Assembly (NCBI GenBank): GCA_918797485.1
Contig: CAKKNE010000001.1
Span: 5,332,001 to 5,396,000, forward strand
Direction of reading: 5' to 3'
DNA length: 64,000 nt
From: Pelagomonas calceolata
Lineage: Eukaryota; Sar; Pelagophyceae; Pelagomonadales; Pelagomonadaceae
This document shows, piece after piece, positions 28,123 through 39,746 of this stretch. Position numbers and translations under genes: made by a program. Below the pieces are notes generated by a model. That model saw nothing but the letters and a program-made list of their open reading frames with translations, made no database searches and was not told where the DNA came from. The first letter of the stretch is position 1, and each line of letters opens with the position of its first letter.

Positions 28123-28526
28123 TGCAATATCCTCCCTGTGAAGCTGCTATGCTATCTCCTCGCTGCAGAGGCTGTTTTCGTCGTAGTTTGCGGGTGTCAC
28201 TGCGCAAGCTATGCAAGCTAGTCACTTCGCGCGGCGTGTTAACAGTAACAGCTATCTCTGCGGAACCGAGTACGTTTTTGGTCCAAGCACCTTGGCTCTG
28301 CATCGCCGCTAGAGAGATTCAGCCCTGCCTGGGGTGCGCCAATCGTCAGTCGCAGAAGACTCGTGTCCGGAGCTCTCTTCGCAGTGCTGGTCTTGGCACT
28401 CGGCGGCGGCGTGCGCGACAGCCGCGGCGCGCGGGACCGCCCAGGTTCTAGAGAGTAGTATACGTATTAGGCCCCCACCAGCCACGCCGCCGGCGCGCAG
28501 GCCTCACCAACGGCGCCGCCGCCACC
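28123..28526. other. promoter of enolase and 3' flank of Tom70
   Basis: No gene is seen and no good palindrome copy. Confidence 0.4.
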
Positions 28527-30425
28527 CTACATCTGGAACGACGTCAGCCCGACATCCCTAGCAGCAGCGAGCTGCGCGACCGCCATCGCGCGCACGGTAG
28601 ACAGCTCCACCAACTCGTCCTTGTCCCTACAATTTTGCATGGCGCCGCCCAACATATCGACCACCGCTTGCGCTTGATCGAAGGAAGCAGCTAATTGGAG
28701 CTTTAATTCCGACAGGCGCATGAGTGCGACCATGCACGTCGGGTCCACGGCCAACGCACTTTCAAAGAGCTTCTGGGCGTTGTGCGCCTCGAACTGGTTC
28801 ATCTGGATGAGCGTCAGACCCTTGTTGTACAACGGTACGGGATTGGATTCGTCGAGCCTAATTGCTTCGTCGAACTGCCTTATAGCGCCTCTGAGATCGG
28901 CCTTGGCCAGCAACACCTCGCCCTTCACTTGGTACACTTCGGACATGGTCGGGGCCAACCGTTCCGCGGCCTCGACCTGCTCTTCGACAGATTGTGCATC
29001 AGCACCTGAATGTATGAGTACGGTAGCCAACCGCAACCTAGCGAGCACATGGCCCGGAGCCACCGCAATACACGCCTCGAGGTCGTTCTTGGCGGCTTCC
29101 AGGTCCCTCCTTATCACCCTCAGTTGCGCGCGGTGCATGTGGACGTCTGAGACCGAAGCACCATCCGCATCTGCCAGAGCCGCATCTAAGGAAGCATCCG
29201 CTGACGCCATGTCCGCGTTGTCCACGTGGACGCCCGCCAACCGTACTCGCGTCTCCACCCGCTTGGCGGGATCCGATTCCAGCGCAAGAGCTCGTTCGTA
29301 GCACTCCGCCGCACCACTCAGATCGTGGACCAAGTGTTTATAGAGCCCCGCCGCCCGTTCCAGCTCCGCGACCAACGCGGGCGGGAACTGCTGGCCGTTC
29401 GCTTCCGCTTTCACTTTCTGAGCGGAGGCCAATTCAACATCTTTTCTCGCGGCCTCGTAGCGTTTCGAGTACGTCGCCGTCTCCGCCCGTTGGAGGAGCA
29501 GTCGGATCGTCTCGGCGTCGTCGCCCGAAGCTCGTGCTGCCTTGATTGATGTGGCGTAATCTGTCGAGTCCGTCGATGCCGCTTGGGCCCTTGAATCGTA
29601 AGCAGCATAGGTCATCAATAATTGCGTGATCGTGTTGGACGAGGGCATGCCGAACTTCGCTCCAGAAGCTCTACGAGCCGCCAACACTTCCTCGGCGGCG
29701 GCCGCGCCGACCGCGCGCATGACGGATTCGACGTTGTCCACCGGCGTCGGCTGGTCCGCCTGCCGGCCCGCCTGCAGCGCCTTCTTGAAGGCCTCCCTCT
29801 GGATGAGTAAATCCGCACAAATTTCGACGAGCGCTTCCTCGTTTCTGCCCAATTTATCAAAAATGCGCGCTCTCCTCCTCCTGACCTTGGCGTGCTGCGG
29901 ATCCGACGCTAACACGACAGCACAGTCCTCGAGCGACGCCTCCAGGTCGTCGCACCGCTCCCGACACGCACTTCTATTGTTATAAAGTGCTTTCCGCTGC
30001 GGCGCGAGCGTTTCGTGCGCAATGCTTAAATCGATGGCCTTCGAGAACCACTCGGCGGCTTCGGCATACCTCGGCGGACTCGCCTTGAACAGCTCGAAGG
30101 CCTTCTGCTTGCAACTGTTGAACTCGGCCTTGACTGCTTCGCCCGACGCCGCGTCCTTCGGCGCTTCCTCCGTGCGCGGCGGCGGCGGCGCGTCGGCCTC
30201 ATCGTCGAGCTCGCTGTCCTTCTTCTGCTGGCGCGCCCACCAGACGAGCGCGGCGATGCCGACGCCGGCGGCGGCCGCGACGGCGAGGGCCTGCGAGGCG
30301 CGCGCGTGAGCGGTCGCGTTGCGCGCGCGTGCGCGGCGTTGGCCGCGCGGAACGAGAGCCGCGCATAAATGTTGCGTGGGCGCGCGGACGTCGCCGCGCG
30401 GTTTTGAAAGAGTTAGTCCTGTCAT
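28527..30425 (-). CDS. TOM70: mitochondrial import receptor Tom70-like
   Basis: A 632-residue protein. After a basic N-terminus comes one transmembrane helix (ASQALAVAAAAGVGIAALVWWARQ), an acidic linker and about ten TPR units. The first TPR cluster has KAIDLSIAH, ALYNNRSACRERCDDLEASLEDCAVVL and VRRRRARIFDKLGRNEEAL. These residues form the clamp that holds the Hsp70/Hsp90 EEVD tail in Tom70. The C-terminal TPRs (ANGQQFPPALV to LRGAIRQFDEAIRL) would bind precursor proteins. The order N-terminal anchor, clamp TPRs, substrate TPRs and the length match Tom70. It acts on the outer mitochondrial membrane. Confidence 0.85.
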   Translation of the reverse strand: MTGLTLSKPRGDVRAPTQHLCAALVPRGQRRARARNATAHARASQALAVAAAAGVGIAALVWWARQQKKDSELDDEADAPPPPRTEEAPKDAASGEAVKAEFNSCKQKAFELFKASPPRYAEAAEWFSKAIDLSIAHETLAPQRKALYNNRSACRERCDDLEASLEDCAVVLASDPQHAKVRRRRARIFDKLGRNEEALVEICADLLIQREAFKKALQAGRQADQPTPVDNVESVMRAVGAAAAEEVLAARRASGAKFGMPSSNTITQLLMTYAAYDSRAQAASTDSTDYATSIKAARASGDDAETIRLLLQRAETATYSKRYEAARKDVELASAQKVKAEANGQQFPPALVAELERAAGLYKHLVHDLSGAAECYERALALESDPAKRVETRVRLAGVHVDNADMASADASLDAALADADGASVSDVHMHRAQLRVIRRDLEAAKNDLEACIAVAPGHVLARLRLATVLIHSGADAQSVEEQVEAAERLAPTMSEVYQVKGEVLLAKADLRGAIRQFDEAIRLDESNPVPLYNKGLTLIQMNQFEAHNAQKLFESALAVDPTCMVALMRLSELKLQLAASFDQAQAVVDMLGGAMQNCRDKDELVELSTVRAMAVAQLAAARDVGLTSFQM

Positions 30426-30891
30426 CTCCTACTCGGTCGGCGCACCTTTGTCGCTGGCCTGGGCATCTGGGAGCAGTGTCGTCGCAGCGATGCCCACTGA
30501 ACCGGCAAACGAGCGCGCGCGCCGGCCGCGTCGCCCGCGTCTCCTCTCCCGCGGCTGGCTTTGTGAGGACCGCGAGGCCCTCCACGGATGAGTCCAGGGA
30601 CCGCCGAGCGAATTCCCGGAGCCTCGCAGTGTTGATCACGCGTCTTTGGGCCTGTTTTCCGTGCTTGCTAGTGTCTTTACAGACCGCTAGCCGCCGAACT
30701 GCAGTTGAGAGCAGGCCTCCATTTGCGGCCGCACCCGGGCTAGAGACTGCCGTGATAGGCTTCGCGGGTCGCCATCATCATACCCGTCGCACAGCGGTAC
30801 TTTTTTTACGTGGTTTGAACGCATACGAAGAGCTCCCAAGCCGAAAACTCCCGGCTGCAGAAGAAGTCTGTGCACGGAGTAGCATTGAAAA
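30426..30891. other. divergent promoter region with palindrome
   Basis: This lies between Tom70 (minus) and the JmjC gene (plus). It holds a palindrome at 30667-30691 and no gene. Confidence 0.5.
30667..30691 (+). promoter_or_regulatory. promoter palindrome copy 8
   Basis: GCTAG, TGTCTTTACAG, ACC, GCTAGC; one extra T in the centre. It lies 200 bp upstream of the JmjC gene ATG. Confidence 0.75.
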
Positions 30892-32343
30892 ATGAGCCGC
30901 ACCAGCTGCCTCGTCCTACGACCAACCCTCGCCGAGTTCAACGACATCGAGACCCTGATGCGCCGGGCCGAAATGGAGTCCGAGGGCGCCGGGATCGTCA
31001 AAATCGTGCCTCCATCTGGATGGTGGGACGGCGCCGCCGAGGCTTCACAAGCATTCAACGGCGATACGATACCGGGGAAGACGAGCGGCGGCCGGCGCGC
31101 CAAGAATCTGCTGGATACGCTGAAGTTGAGGCCCATCCGGCAAGCGGTGAGCCGCCCACCAGGCACGCCCAAGGGCGCCTTCGAAGTTGCGATCCTGCCA
31201 CAACCACAGACAACAGCTAAACAATTCCGCAAGACGGCCCTGAAACTACAAGAAGAAGCAGAAAGGAAAGCTCGAGAAGCTAGAGAACGGTTCGAGAGGA
31301 GAGGCTGCGAAGCGCGAGGCTCTGAAGATGTGAGTGATGACGCGGGCGTCGAGGCGGCCTTCTGGAAGGCGCTGACGCCGTTAAATGAAGCGCCGCTCTA
31401 CGGCGCCGACGTCGACGCGACTTGTTTTACGGATAATGACAAGACGAGTGAGGGAGAAGTACCAGGCTGGCACCTCGACGCGATACCCTCGTGCCGCCTG
31501 AGACCCTTCCTCAAGCGCCTGAAAGCGCGAATCCCGGGCGTGACGAACGGCATGCTGTATTTTGGGGCGCCGCGGGCCTTCTTCGCGTGGCACGTGGAAG
31601 ACGCGAACCTGTACAGCGTCAACTACCTGCACTGCGGCGCGCCCAAGTCCTGGTACGCGCTGGACCCGCGGGCCGCGCCGAAGTTCGAGGAAAAATGTAG
31701 GGAGGCCTTCCCCGACTTGGCGCGAGAATGTAAAGATTTTCTAAGGCACAAGACCGTCGTCGTGAGTCCGGACTTGCTCGTGAAGTGGGATTTAGATCAA
31801 TATCTGGTCGAGTGTGTCCAAAGACCGGGCGAGATGGTCGTCACGTTTCCTGCTGGGTATCATTGCGGCTTCAACCACGGCTACAACGTCGCCGAGTCTA
31901 CGAATTTTGCCACTGATACTTGGAGTGAGATTGGTCGCCAGGCGTCGCACTGCAAGTGCCAAGCGGACACGGTGCGCATCGACGTGCCGCTGTTCGAGCG
32001 GTGGCGCGTCGAGGGCGAGAATGCTTTCGTCTGTAAGCCCGTGGTGGTCGAGGCGCCGCCACCTGCTCCGCCGCCGAAGAAGAAGGCCAAGAAAGCCTCA
32101 TCGAACAGCGCGCCGCGGAAACGGCGGTGCCGCACGTGCGCCGCGTGCAAGGCCGCGGACTGCGGCGAGTGCAAGTTCTGCAAGGACTCGCCGAAGTTCG
32201 GCGGCCCGGGCAAGATGAAGCAGTGCTGCGTCAAGCGCGTGTGTCTGCAGCCGAGACTGCCCCCTTCCGCTATGGTGAGCGGGGCGCCCTGTTCATCCGG
32301 CACGCGGCACATCGACAAGCGCATTCCCCCCATCATGACCTAA
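30892..32343 (+). CDS. KDM4-like JmjN-JmjC histone demethylase with CXXC finger
   Basis: A 483-residue intronless gene. JmjN is at about 8-45 (LRPTLAEFNDIETLM, GIVKIVPPSGW). JmjC is at about 195-350, with the Fe(II) ligands H234 and E236 in FAWHVEDANLYSVNYLHCG and the last His in AGYHCGFNHGYN. The extra KDM4 zinc site is kept: C280 and H286 in RECKDFLRHK with C354 and C356 in HCKCQ. After a Pro/Lys linker comes a CXXC zinc finger at about 409-453 (RKRRCRTCAACKAADCGECK and a final CCVKRVC), which in other proteins binds unmethylated CpG. It likely demethylates histone H3 lysines at CpG-rich promoters. Confidence 0.88.
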   Translation: MSRTSCLVLRPTLAEFNDIETLMRRAEMESEGAGIVKIVPPSGWWDGAAEASQAFNGDTIPGKTSGGRRAKNLLDTLKLRPIRQAVSRPPGTPKGAFEVAILPQPQTTAKQFRKTALKLQEEAERKAREARERFERRGCEARGSEDVSDDAGVEAAFWKALTPLNEAPLYGADVDATCFTDNDKTSEGEVPGWHLDAIPSCRLRPFLKRLKARIPGVTNGMLYFGAPRAFFAWHVEDANLYSVNYLHCGAPKSWYALDPRAAPKFEEKCREAFPDLARECKDFLRHKTVVVSPDLLVKWDLDQYLVECVQRPGEMVVTFPAGYHCGFNHGYNVAESTNFATDTWSEIGRQASHCKCQADTVRIDVPLFERWRVEGENAFVCKPVVVEAPPPAPPPKKKAKKASSNSAPRKRRCRTCAACKAADCGECKFCKDSPKFGGPGKMKQCCVKRVCLQPRLPPSAMVSGAPCSSGTRHIDKRIPPIMT

Positions 32344-32772
32344 GTTTGAAGCCTCTCAACCTGGGCGCTTCGATGGCTTCGGGGTGGAGTCGCGGCGCCG
32401 TCGACGGAAAATCACCGCAGTTTCGTCGGCGGCGGCGTCAGGGCGGGGCCGAAGCGTACAAGGGGTAATCGTACCTCTCAATTGGACCACGTAGCGTTCG
32501 ATCGCGATCGTACGGGTCATCTCCAAACTTCGGGAGAGCTGCCTGCCAAATCAGCCTGGGAGCGAGGCCAGCCACGAAAAGGGCAGCCGCAAATTGGGCA
32601 AGAACGTGTTGATCCGGCACCCAGCATTGCCCGCACACGTGATCGCAGCACAGCAGCTGTGAGCGAGAGTCAACTCCCAAATCCATACCTAGGTGGTATC
32701 AGGCTGGGAGGCTGGGAGGGCAGCCCGACGCCGTCGCCGCGACACCGACGACCGACGCAGCACACCGTAGTG
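32344..32772. other. intergenic stretch
   Basis: No promoter palindrome and no gene are seen. A weak core-like TTCGATGGC lies about 28 bp after the JmjC stop. Confidence 0.4.
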
Positions 32773-33492
32773 ATGATGGAGTGCTTCGGCATCTCCTGCT
32801 TCGAGGAGCCACAGGAGGAGGAGGAGCTCGTCGCCGCACCAAACGAACCAAAGAAGAAGTCGCCCCCTCCAAAAAAACTCAGGAAGAAGCGCTCCGTCAA
32901 GTTCGCCGCGCCGTCGGAGAAGTCCTCGAAGAAGCTCATTCCGGCCCCACCGCCCTCACCACGACCCGTGTGCTCCCTACCGGCGCCGACGGACGTGGTC
33001 TGGGGGCCCCTGGTGGACATGATGCCCCTCACGCCGGACAAGGAGCTGGCCTTTTTTGAGTTGCTGCACTCCCACCCGTCGCAAAAACTTCTAGAACCAT
33101 CATCGACGGACGGTAGCACAGTAATGATGTTCGCCGCGGAGTATCATGCGCATCTGGCCGGAAAGATGATTTTTGTCCACTGCCAGCGCTATGGGCAGCG
33201 GTACGAGTTATTGACTCTTAGGAATAATGCGGGCAAGAACGCGGCGTGCTACGTGCATGAATTGGATCCGGAATTACCAGTCATGAAGCTCTTCGAGGAG
33301 GAGATGCGGAAGAACGGTGTTGATAGAGACAGCGAGCACGCTCGAATTCTGGTGCCGAAGAAGAAGAAGAAGAGTCTAGGGGTGAAACGGGCGATGGGGC
33401 TCAAGAAGGACAAGCCCGACCCGCGCGCCGGCCGGCCGGGGCTCGTCGCGCAGCAGTCCGTGCGCTTCCAGAACATGAACGTTCGGTCATAA
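32773..33492 (+). CDS. unidentified basic protein
   Basis: From the paired ATGs at 32773 and 32776 the product is 239 residues. It starts MMECFGISCFEEP, followed by acidic and then Lys/Pro-rich stretches. A folded middle comes next (about 75-180: VVWGPLVDMMPLTPDKELAFFELL, VMMFAAEYHAHLAGKMIFV, YELLTLRNNAGKNAACYV). The tail is very basic. MECFGISCF could be lipid-modified near its N-terminal Cys residues, which is inference. No family is recognised. The frame is open 97 codons further upstream, but only from a TTG. Confidence 0.6.
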   Translation: MMECFGISCFEEPQEEEELVAAPNEPKKKSPPPKKLRKKRSVKFAAPSEKSSKKLIPAPPPSPRPVCSLPAPTDVVWGPLVDMMPLTPDKELAFFELLHSHPSQKLLEPSSTDGSTVMMFAAEYHAHLAGKMIFVHCQRYGQRYELLTLRNNAGKNAACYVHELDPELPVMKLFEEEMRKNGVDRDSEHARILVPKKKKKSLGVKRAMGLKKDKPDPRAGRPGLVAQQSVRFQNMNVRS

Positions 33493-33498
33493 CAACAA

Positions 33499-34581
33499 TT
33501 ACTCGACGTACCCCGCGCTCCGCGCGAGGTTACCACCCGACGCGCGCTCCCACCTTCTCACTCCGCGGTACGCCCGGGCCGCGGGAGTCTTCCCGCCGGC
33601 CCAGCCGTACCTCGCCGGGATGGAGCAGTTTCCTGTCTGAGACGGGTACGCACTACAAAGCGTGTCGCGGAGCCCTTGGCGTAGTTCGTCGGCGACGGCG
33701 CAGCCCCCCGCGCCCTGACCAAACAGCTTGTCGACCTTCAGGCGCTGCGCATCGAGTTTCACGACGGCCCGCGCGTACAACCGGATGTCCCGCGGCACGA
33801 GCTTCGCCAGCAGCTGGAGCTCCTCCTGATCTAAATCGTTGAGGTTCGCCGAGGGCACCTTGTGGCGCTCGTGGGTTAAGCGAGGACCTAGTTCCGTACT
33901 GCCGCAGCGACAGTACTCCAAAGGTGAATGTGTCGTGAGCATCCTTAGCAAACACGCCGACTGGGGATACGCCTCGGCCAATCCAACAAAATAGGCTTTA
34001 CCCAACGAAGCTAATGCTTTTGACAACATAGGCGGATGCTTGGGCACGGTCCAGGCCGACTGGGCCGTCGCTAAATATCTCGTTTGTATATCCCTCGAGT
34101 GATAACAAGCAAAAGCATAAGTAGCGTTCCGGTTCAAGAGTCGCTGGGCCCACAACTTTAAACCACTCTTCACGCCGGTACCTTCCCGCGGGAAGCCCTT
34201 GTCCTGAACTCGTATCGAGTACTTGCACATGAGGAATTGACTATAAGCCATTTTTATCGGATGCCGTAACATCAATACTAAACGTGTCCGCGGGTAGGAA
34301 TTTATCAAGTGTTGGGTGTACCCGTGCCACAGCGCCTTCTCGTGCGAGCCTCTGAGGATCGCGCCCCTCGGTAGGTGTCGGGGCGAGTCTTTCATAAATG
34401 AGGCGCCGGCGTTCTTCGGGATGTGGACGAAGACGTAGAGGTACTGGTTCACTATTGCTGAGCTATTTAGCGTGCCGCGCCACTTGACGCCGTCGCTCCG
34501 CGAGAGGCGGCGGCGGACGTCTAGGGGTGGCTGCCCCATTGTTGCTGCCGCGGCGGCAGCGATGGCCCAGAGTGTGCGCAT
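33499..34581 (-). CDS. Golgi-type sulfotransferase-like protein
   Basis: A 360-residue protein with a short hydrophobic N-terminus (LWAIAAAAAATMG) that may be a signal or anchor. The PAPS 5'-phosphosulfate-binding loop is VFVHIPKNAGASF, as in carbohydrate 2-O/6-O sulfotransferases. The 3'-phosphate-binding stretch is TRLVLMLRHPIKMAYSQFLM, with Arg and Ser in the usual places. It likely adds sulfate to polysaccharide in the Golgi lumen. The C-terminal third is less conserved and Cys-rich. The stop lies only 6 bp from the convergent stop of the previous gene. Confidence 0.78.
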   Translation of the reverse strand: MRTLWAIAAAAAATMGQPPLDVRRRLSRSDGVKWRGTLNSSAIVNQYLYVFVHIPKNAGASFMKDSPRHLPRGAILRGSHEKALWHGYTQHLINSYPRTRLVLMLRHPIKMAYSQFLMCKYSIRVQDKGFPREGTGVKSGLKLWAQRLLNRNATYAFACYHSRDIQTRYLATAQSAWTVPKHPPMLSKALASLGKAYFVGLAEAYPQSACLLRMLTTHSPLEYCRCGSTELGPRLTHERHKVPSANLNDLDQEELQLLAKLVPRDIRLYARAVVKLDAQRLKVDKLFGQGAGGCAVADELRQGLRDTLCSAYPSQTGNCSIPARYGWAGGKTPAARAYRGVRRWERASGGNLARSAGYVE

Positions 34582-36667
<2,086 letters not shown>

Positions 36668-36710
36668 TTCTTGTTCTTAGCCTTCGTGCTACTAGTAGGG
36701 GGTTCGGGGT

Positions 36711-37388
36711 TTAGCGCTTGCGGATGCCGAGCGGTCTTTTGGTCGAGACGGCCTTGATGCCCTGCGCGTTGGCGTAGGACTTGGTCTTCTTGCGCACCAT
36801 GAGCATCTTCGCGCGGCGGCGGTTCCGGCCGGCCGCGGCGGCGGGCGCGAGCGCCGGCGGCGGCTGAAACGCGCCGGGCGCCGGGTTCCTTAACAACGCC
36901 TGCTGGAAGGCGAGCACTAACGCGTCGGGCTTCTTGGCCTTGTGGGCGTGCTTGACGTGGCGCGGCGCGCCGTCGCCGTCGCCTCTAGCTGCGGGTCGTA
37001 ATGTCTTCACCATCTCGCCGGACAGGGCGCGGTCGATCGCCCGCGCGACCTGTGTAGTAACCACAATGACGCCTCGACGTCGTGGAGGGGCCGTGACACC
37101 GCGCGCGACGTGGACGGAGGGGCGCTTCAGGCGCATGAACTTGTGCCTGTGAGTAGTTGGTCAACGCGCGGCGCGCGCGGCGATGGCGCATCTCGTAAAG
37201 CACGGCGGTCGAAACTCCGCGAGCCGCTCCACGTAATACGAGGTGCCTTTCTCGTTGGGCACGGGGGGCGGAGGGCCCCGGACGGCGCCGCCGCGCAGCC
37301 AAAAGCACCCCTGGGCTTGTAGGTATCTGCAGCGCGCGCCAGCGTCGAGCTGTCGAACGGCCGTCGGCCAGGCGAGCACTGCTGTCAA
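36711..37388 (-). CDS. unidentified basic protein, at least 3 exons, 5' end unresolved
   Basis: Exons on the minus strand: 37204 to about 37388, 37110-37146 and 36711-37049. Spliced, the product reads NEKGTSYYVERLAEFRPP, HKFMRLKRPSVH, VARAIDRALSGEMVKTL, and ends RRRAKMLMVRKKTKSYANAQG and TKRPLGIRKR. It is strongly basic, like an organelle ribosomal or RNA-binding protein, but I do not recognise it. The intron at 37050-37109 has a perfect 8-bp duplication (GTCGCGCG); the one at 37147-37203 is a plain 57-nt GT-AG intron. No ATG is seen in frame in the first exon, so an upstream exon is probably missing. The stop lies 44 bp from the ProRS stop. Confidence 0.55.
37050..37109 (-). mobile_element. 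introner-type intron (60 nt)
   Basis: It starts GTCGCGCG and the same eight bases follow its AG. The interior has CACGACGTCGAGGCGTC, a decayed core, and ends TTACTACACAG. It is in frame. Confidence 0.75.
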
Positions 37389-37686
37389 AACGAAGCTCTG
37401 CGACGAGTATGAGACACTGACAGCGGACAGCAGCTGTGTGCTGGACGCAGAGCTACAGCAGAATCAGCAGATCAGCTCCGCTTCGCGAGCCGGACGAACG
37501 AAACAAGACTCGCCGCATACACTCACCAGTCCCACCAGGCGACGACTCTTCCCTCATCGGGCGCGGCGGTCGCCTCCGACTCGGGCTCGGCGCGTGTCCG
37601 CGGCAGGCTCGGACTCCTTCTGGATCGGACTCCTCGGGATCACAAACCAACACGCCATCGACGCGACAAAGAAACAACACAGGTAC

Positions 37687-39399
37687 TTAGAACACCTCCA
37701 CGCCGCTCTCGACGTTCGGCATCGTAACAACCTCGGAGATCTCGATGTAGCGCGGCGCTCGCAACCTTCTCCTTTTAGGAAGAAATCGCGACACGACCAT
37801 CACGCAAAGGAGAAACAGCAACACCGCAGAAACGGCCCGCACCATCTTCAGGTCCCGTCCCGGCGCCACATCGTCTACCAACAGCAAAGATGAGGAAGCG
37901 TGCGCATGTATAAGACGCGCATACCACGCGAAGGACCGCTTCGGTGTTCTCGTTAACGTATTATAGTCGACGAAGACCAGCCCGAAGCGCTTCGAGTAGC
38001 CGTCCGCCCACTCGAAATTGTCGAGCAAAGACCAAGCGTAGTAGGCCTGCACGTCGGCGCCCCGTTGTATGGCTGTAGCGACGCCGTCGATGTGGCTCCT
38101 CAAGTAGTCGATCCTCCAGACATCGTCGCGCTCGTCTTCGCCGGAAGGCTGGTCGCACCCATTCTCGGTGACGGCCATTGGTAGATGATACCGGTCTTGG
38201 AGCCACAGGAGGACATCCGTGAGACCATCAGGAGCGACGTAGAGCCAGGGCGAACCACCGACGACGCCAATTCTTGGATCGCCTTCTGATAACGATCGTG
38301 TCGTCGCGAGGTGGTACTCGCCGTTGAGCGCGGGAATGCCCGCCGCGTCTCCCACGGATGCCGCGGGGTAGACGGCGTCGGCCGCGGCGACATAGCGACT
38401 GGTGTAGTAGTTCACCCCTAACATATCCACAGAACCCTTGAGTAGTGTTTGTTCCTCGATGGTAAACTGGGGCAGTGCCGGTGCCCGAGCTTTCAATGAT
38501 GGCGGGTAATCCCCTCGCACCAACGGGTCGAGGAACCAGGCCCACTGCGCCTCCATGAAGCTCGAAGCCGCGTTCATATCATCTACCGACCCGTCCCGGA
38601 GCGGCCAGGCCATCCAGCCGCAGTTCACCATGTCTATGCTGTATCCTTTCGAAAATCGTGCCCTAAACCTAGAAGCAGCGTGCGCATGTGCTAGTAACAC
38701 ATTATGAGCCGCTAGTAGCGGTTCGGTCTCCGAGTCTCCAGCAATACATCGTGATCGATCGGAACACCGACCCGGCGCCATGACGCCCGTGCCGTAGCCG
38801 CCCCCCACGAACGTCAGGGGCTCGTTGAACGTCGTCCAGGTTTTTACGTGATGACCAAACAGCTCAAAACATTTTTCAGCATATGCAGCAAAGTCCTCCA
38901 CTATTGATGGAGAGAGCCAGCCGTTATACTCATCTTCGAGAGCTTGTGGAAGGTCCCAGTGGTACAGTGTCACTCGCGGTTCGATATTTTTTTCTACCAG
39001 TAGGTCCAGCAACGCCGAGTAGAACGCGACGCCCTCGTCATTCAAAGTCCTACCGTCCGGCATTAACCGGCTCCACGATATTGATAGACGGTAGTGTTTG
39101 ATGCCCGCCTTGGCCAGCAAATCAATATCTTCTGGGTAGCGATGGTAGTGGTCGTCGGCGACGTCGCCGCTATCGCCATCGTGGGTCTTGCCTTTTTCAT
39201 GGGAGAAGGCATCCCATATAGAAGGGCCGCGGCCTCCTTCTGAAGCGGCGCCTTCGATCTGGTAGGCCGCGGTCGCGGCGCCGAAGGCGAAACCATCGGG
39301 TAACGCTAATAAGTTGGGCGGGAGCGCGTCGACGGCGACGGTTTTGGTTGCGGTTGCTTGTGCGAGGCAGAGGAGCGCCGTCACCGCGCCCAGCGCCAT
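37687..39399 (-). CDS. GH1 beta-glucosidase, membrane-anchored
   Basis: A 570-residue protein with a signal peptide (LGAVTALLCLAQATA). The GH1 barrel runs from FAFGAATAAYQIEGAASEGG. The catalytic acid/base Glu is in WTTFNEPLTF and the nucleophile Glu in MAVTENGCDQPSGE. Sugar-binding motifs YHWDLPQALED and YYAWSLLDNFEWADGYSKRFGL are intact. After the barrel comes one transmembrane helix (AVSAVLLFLLCVMVVSRFL) and a short cytosolic tail, so the catalytic domain is lumenal or outside the cell. It would hydrolyse beta-glucosides, for example laminarin or cellulose fragments. The ATG at 39399 starts at the signal peptide. An orphan introner core lies 22 bp after the stop. Confidence 0.92.
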   Translation of the reverse strand: MALGAVTALLCLAQATATKTVAVDALPPNLLALPDGFAFGAATAAYQIEGAASEGGRGPSIWDAFSHEKGKTHDGDSGDVADDHYHRYPEDIDLLAKAGIKHYRLSISWSRLMPDGRTLNDEGVAFYSALLDLLVEKNIEPRVTLYHWDLPQALEDEYNGWLSPSIVEDFAAYAEKCFELFGHHVKTWTTFNEPLTFVGGGYGTGVMAPGRCSDRSRCIAGDSETEPLLAAHNVLLAHAHAASRFRARFSKGYSIDMVNCGWMAWPLRDGSVDDMNAASSFMEAQWAWFLDPLVRGDYPPSLKARAPALPQFTIEEQTLLKGSVDMLGVNYYTSRYVAAADAVYPAASVGDAAGIPALNGEYHLATTRSLSEGDPRIGVVGGSPWLYVAPDGLTDVLLWLQDRYHLPMAVTENGCDQPSGEDERDDVWRIDYLRSHIDGVATAIQRGADVQAYYAWSLLDNFEWADGYSKRFGLVFVDYNTLTRTPKRSFAWYARLIHAHASSSLLLVDDVAPGRDLKMVRAVSAVLLFLLCVMVVSRFLPKRRRLRAPRYIEISEVVTMPNVESGVEVF

Positions 39400-39746
39400 T
39401 GCGCGCAGCGGTTTTGGCTGCTGCAAGGGTGAGGGCCAAGGTCAAAGTGGGAGCGGCGGCGGCGTCGTGTCCACCAAGTCACTTAGCGTGGTCAGCACTA
39501 CTGTAAGTGTGCCCGCACGCCGGCCAGCGCGTGTTGCAGCTATTGCGGCGCGATTGCAGCGCTTTGCTTTTGCGCTAGTGTCCTTATGACGCTAGTAAAA
39601 CTCGGAGAGCTCGCCGCTTTTTGGCCAGCGTAGCGGCCTCTGTGGTCAAGTGCCAATTGCACGGCTCGCGTATATTAACTAACATACCTGCCGGAGCATC
39701 GCTGCGGCGGCGAAATTCGTATTTAGGCAGTAGCGAGCATCGTGAC
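39400..39746. other. divergent promoter region with palindrome
   Basis: This lies between GH1 (minus) and mEF-G1 (plus). It holds a palindrome at 39574-39596 and no gene. Confidence 0.5.
39574..39596 (+). promoter_or_regulatory. promoter palindrome copy 10
   Basis: GCTAG, TGTCCTTATG, A, CGCTAGT; slightly degenerate at the end. It lies 150 bp upstream of the mEF-G1 ATG and 175 bp upstream of GH1. Confidence 0.65.
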
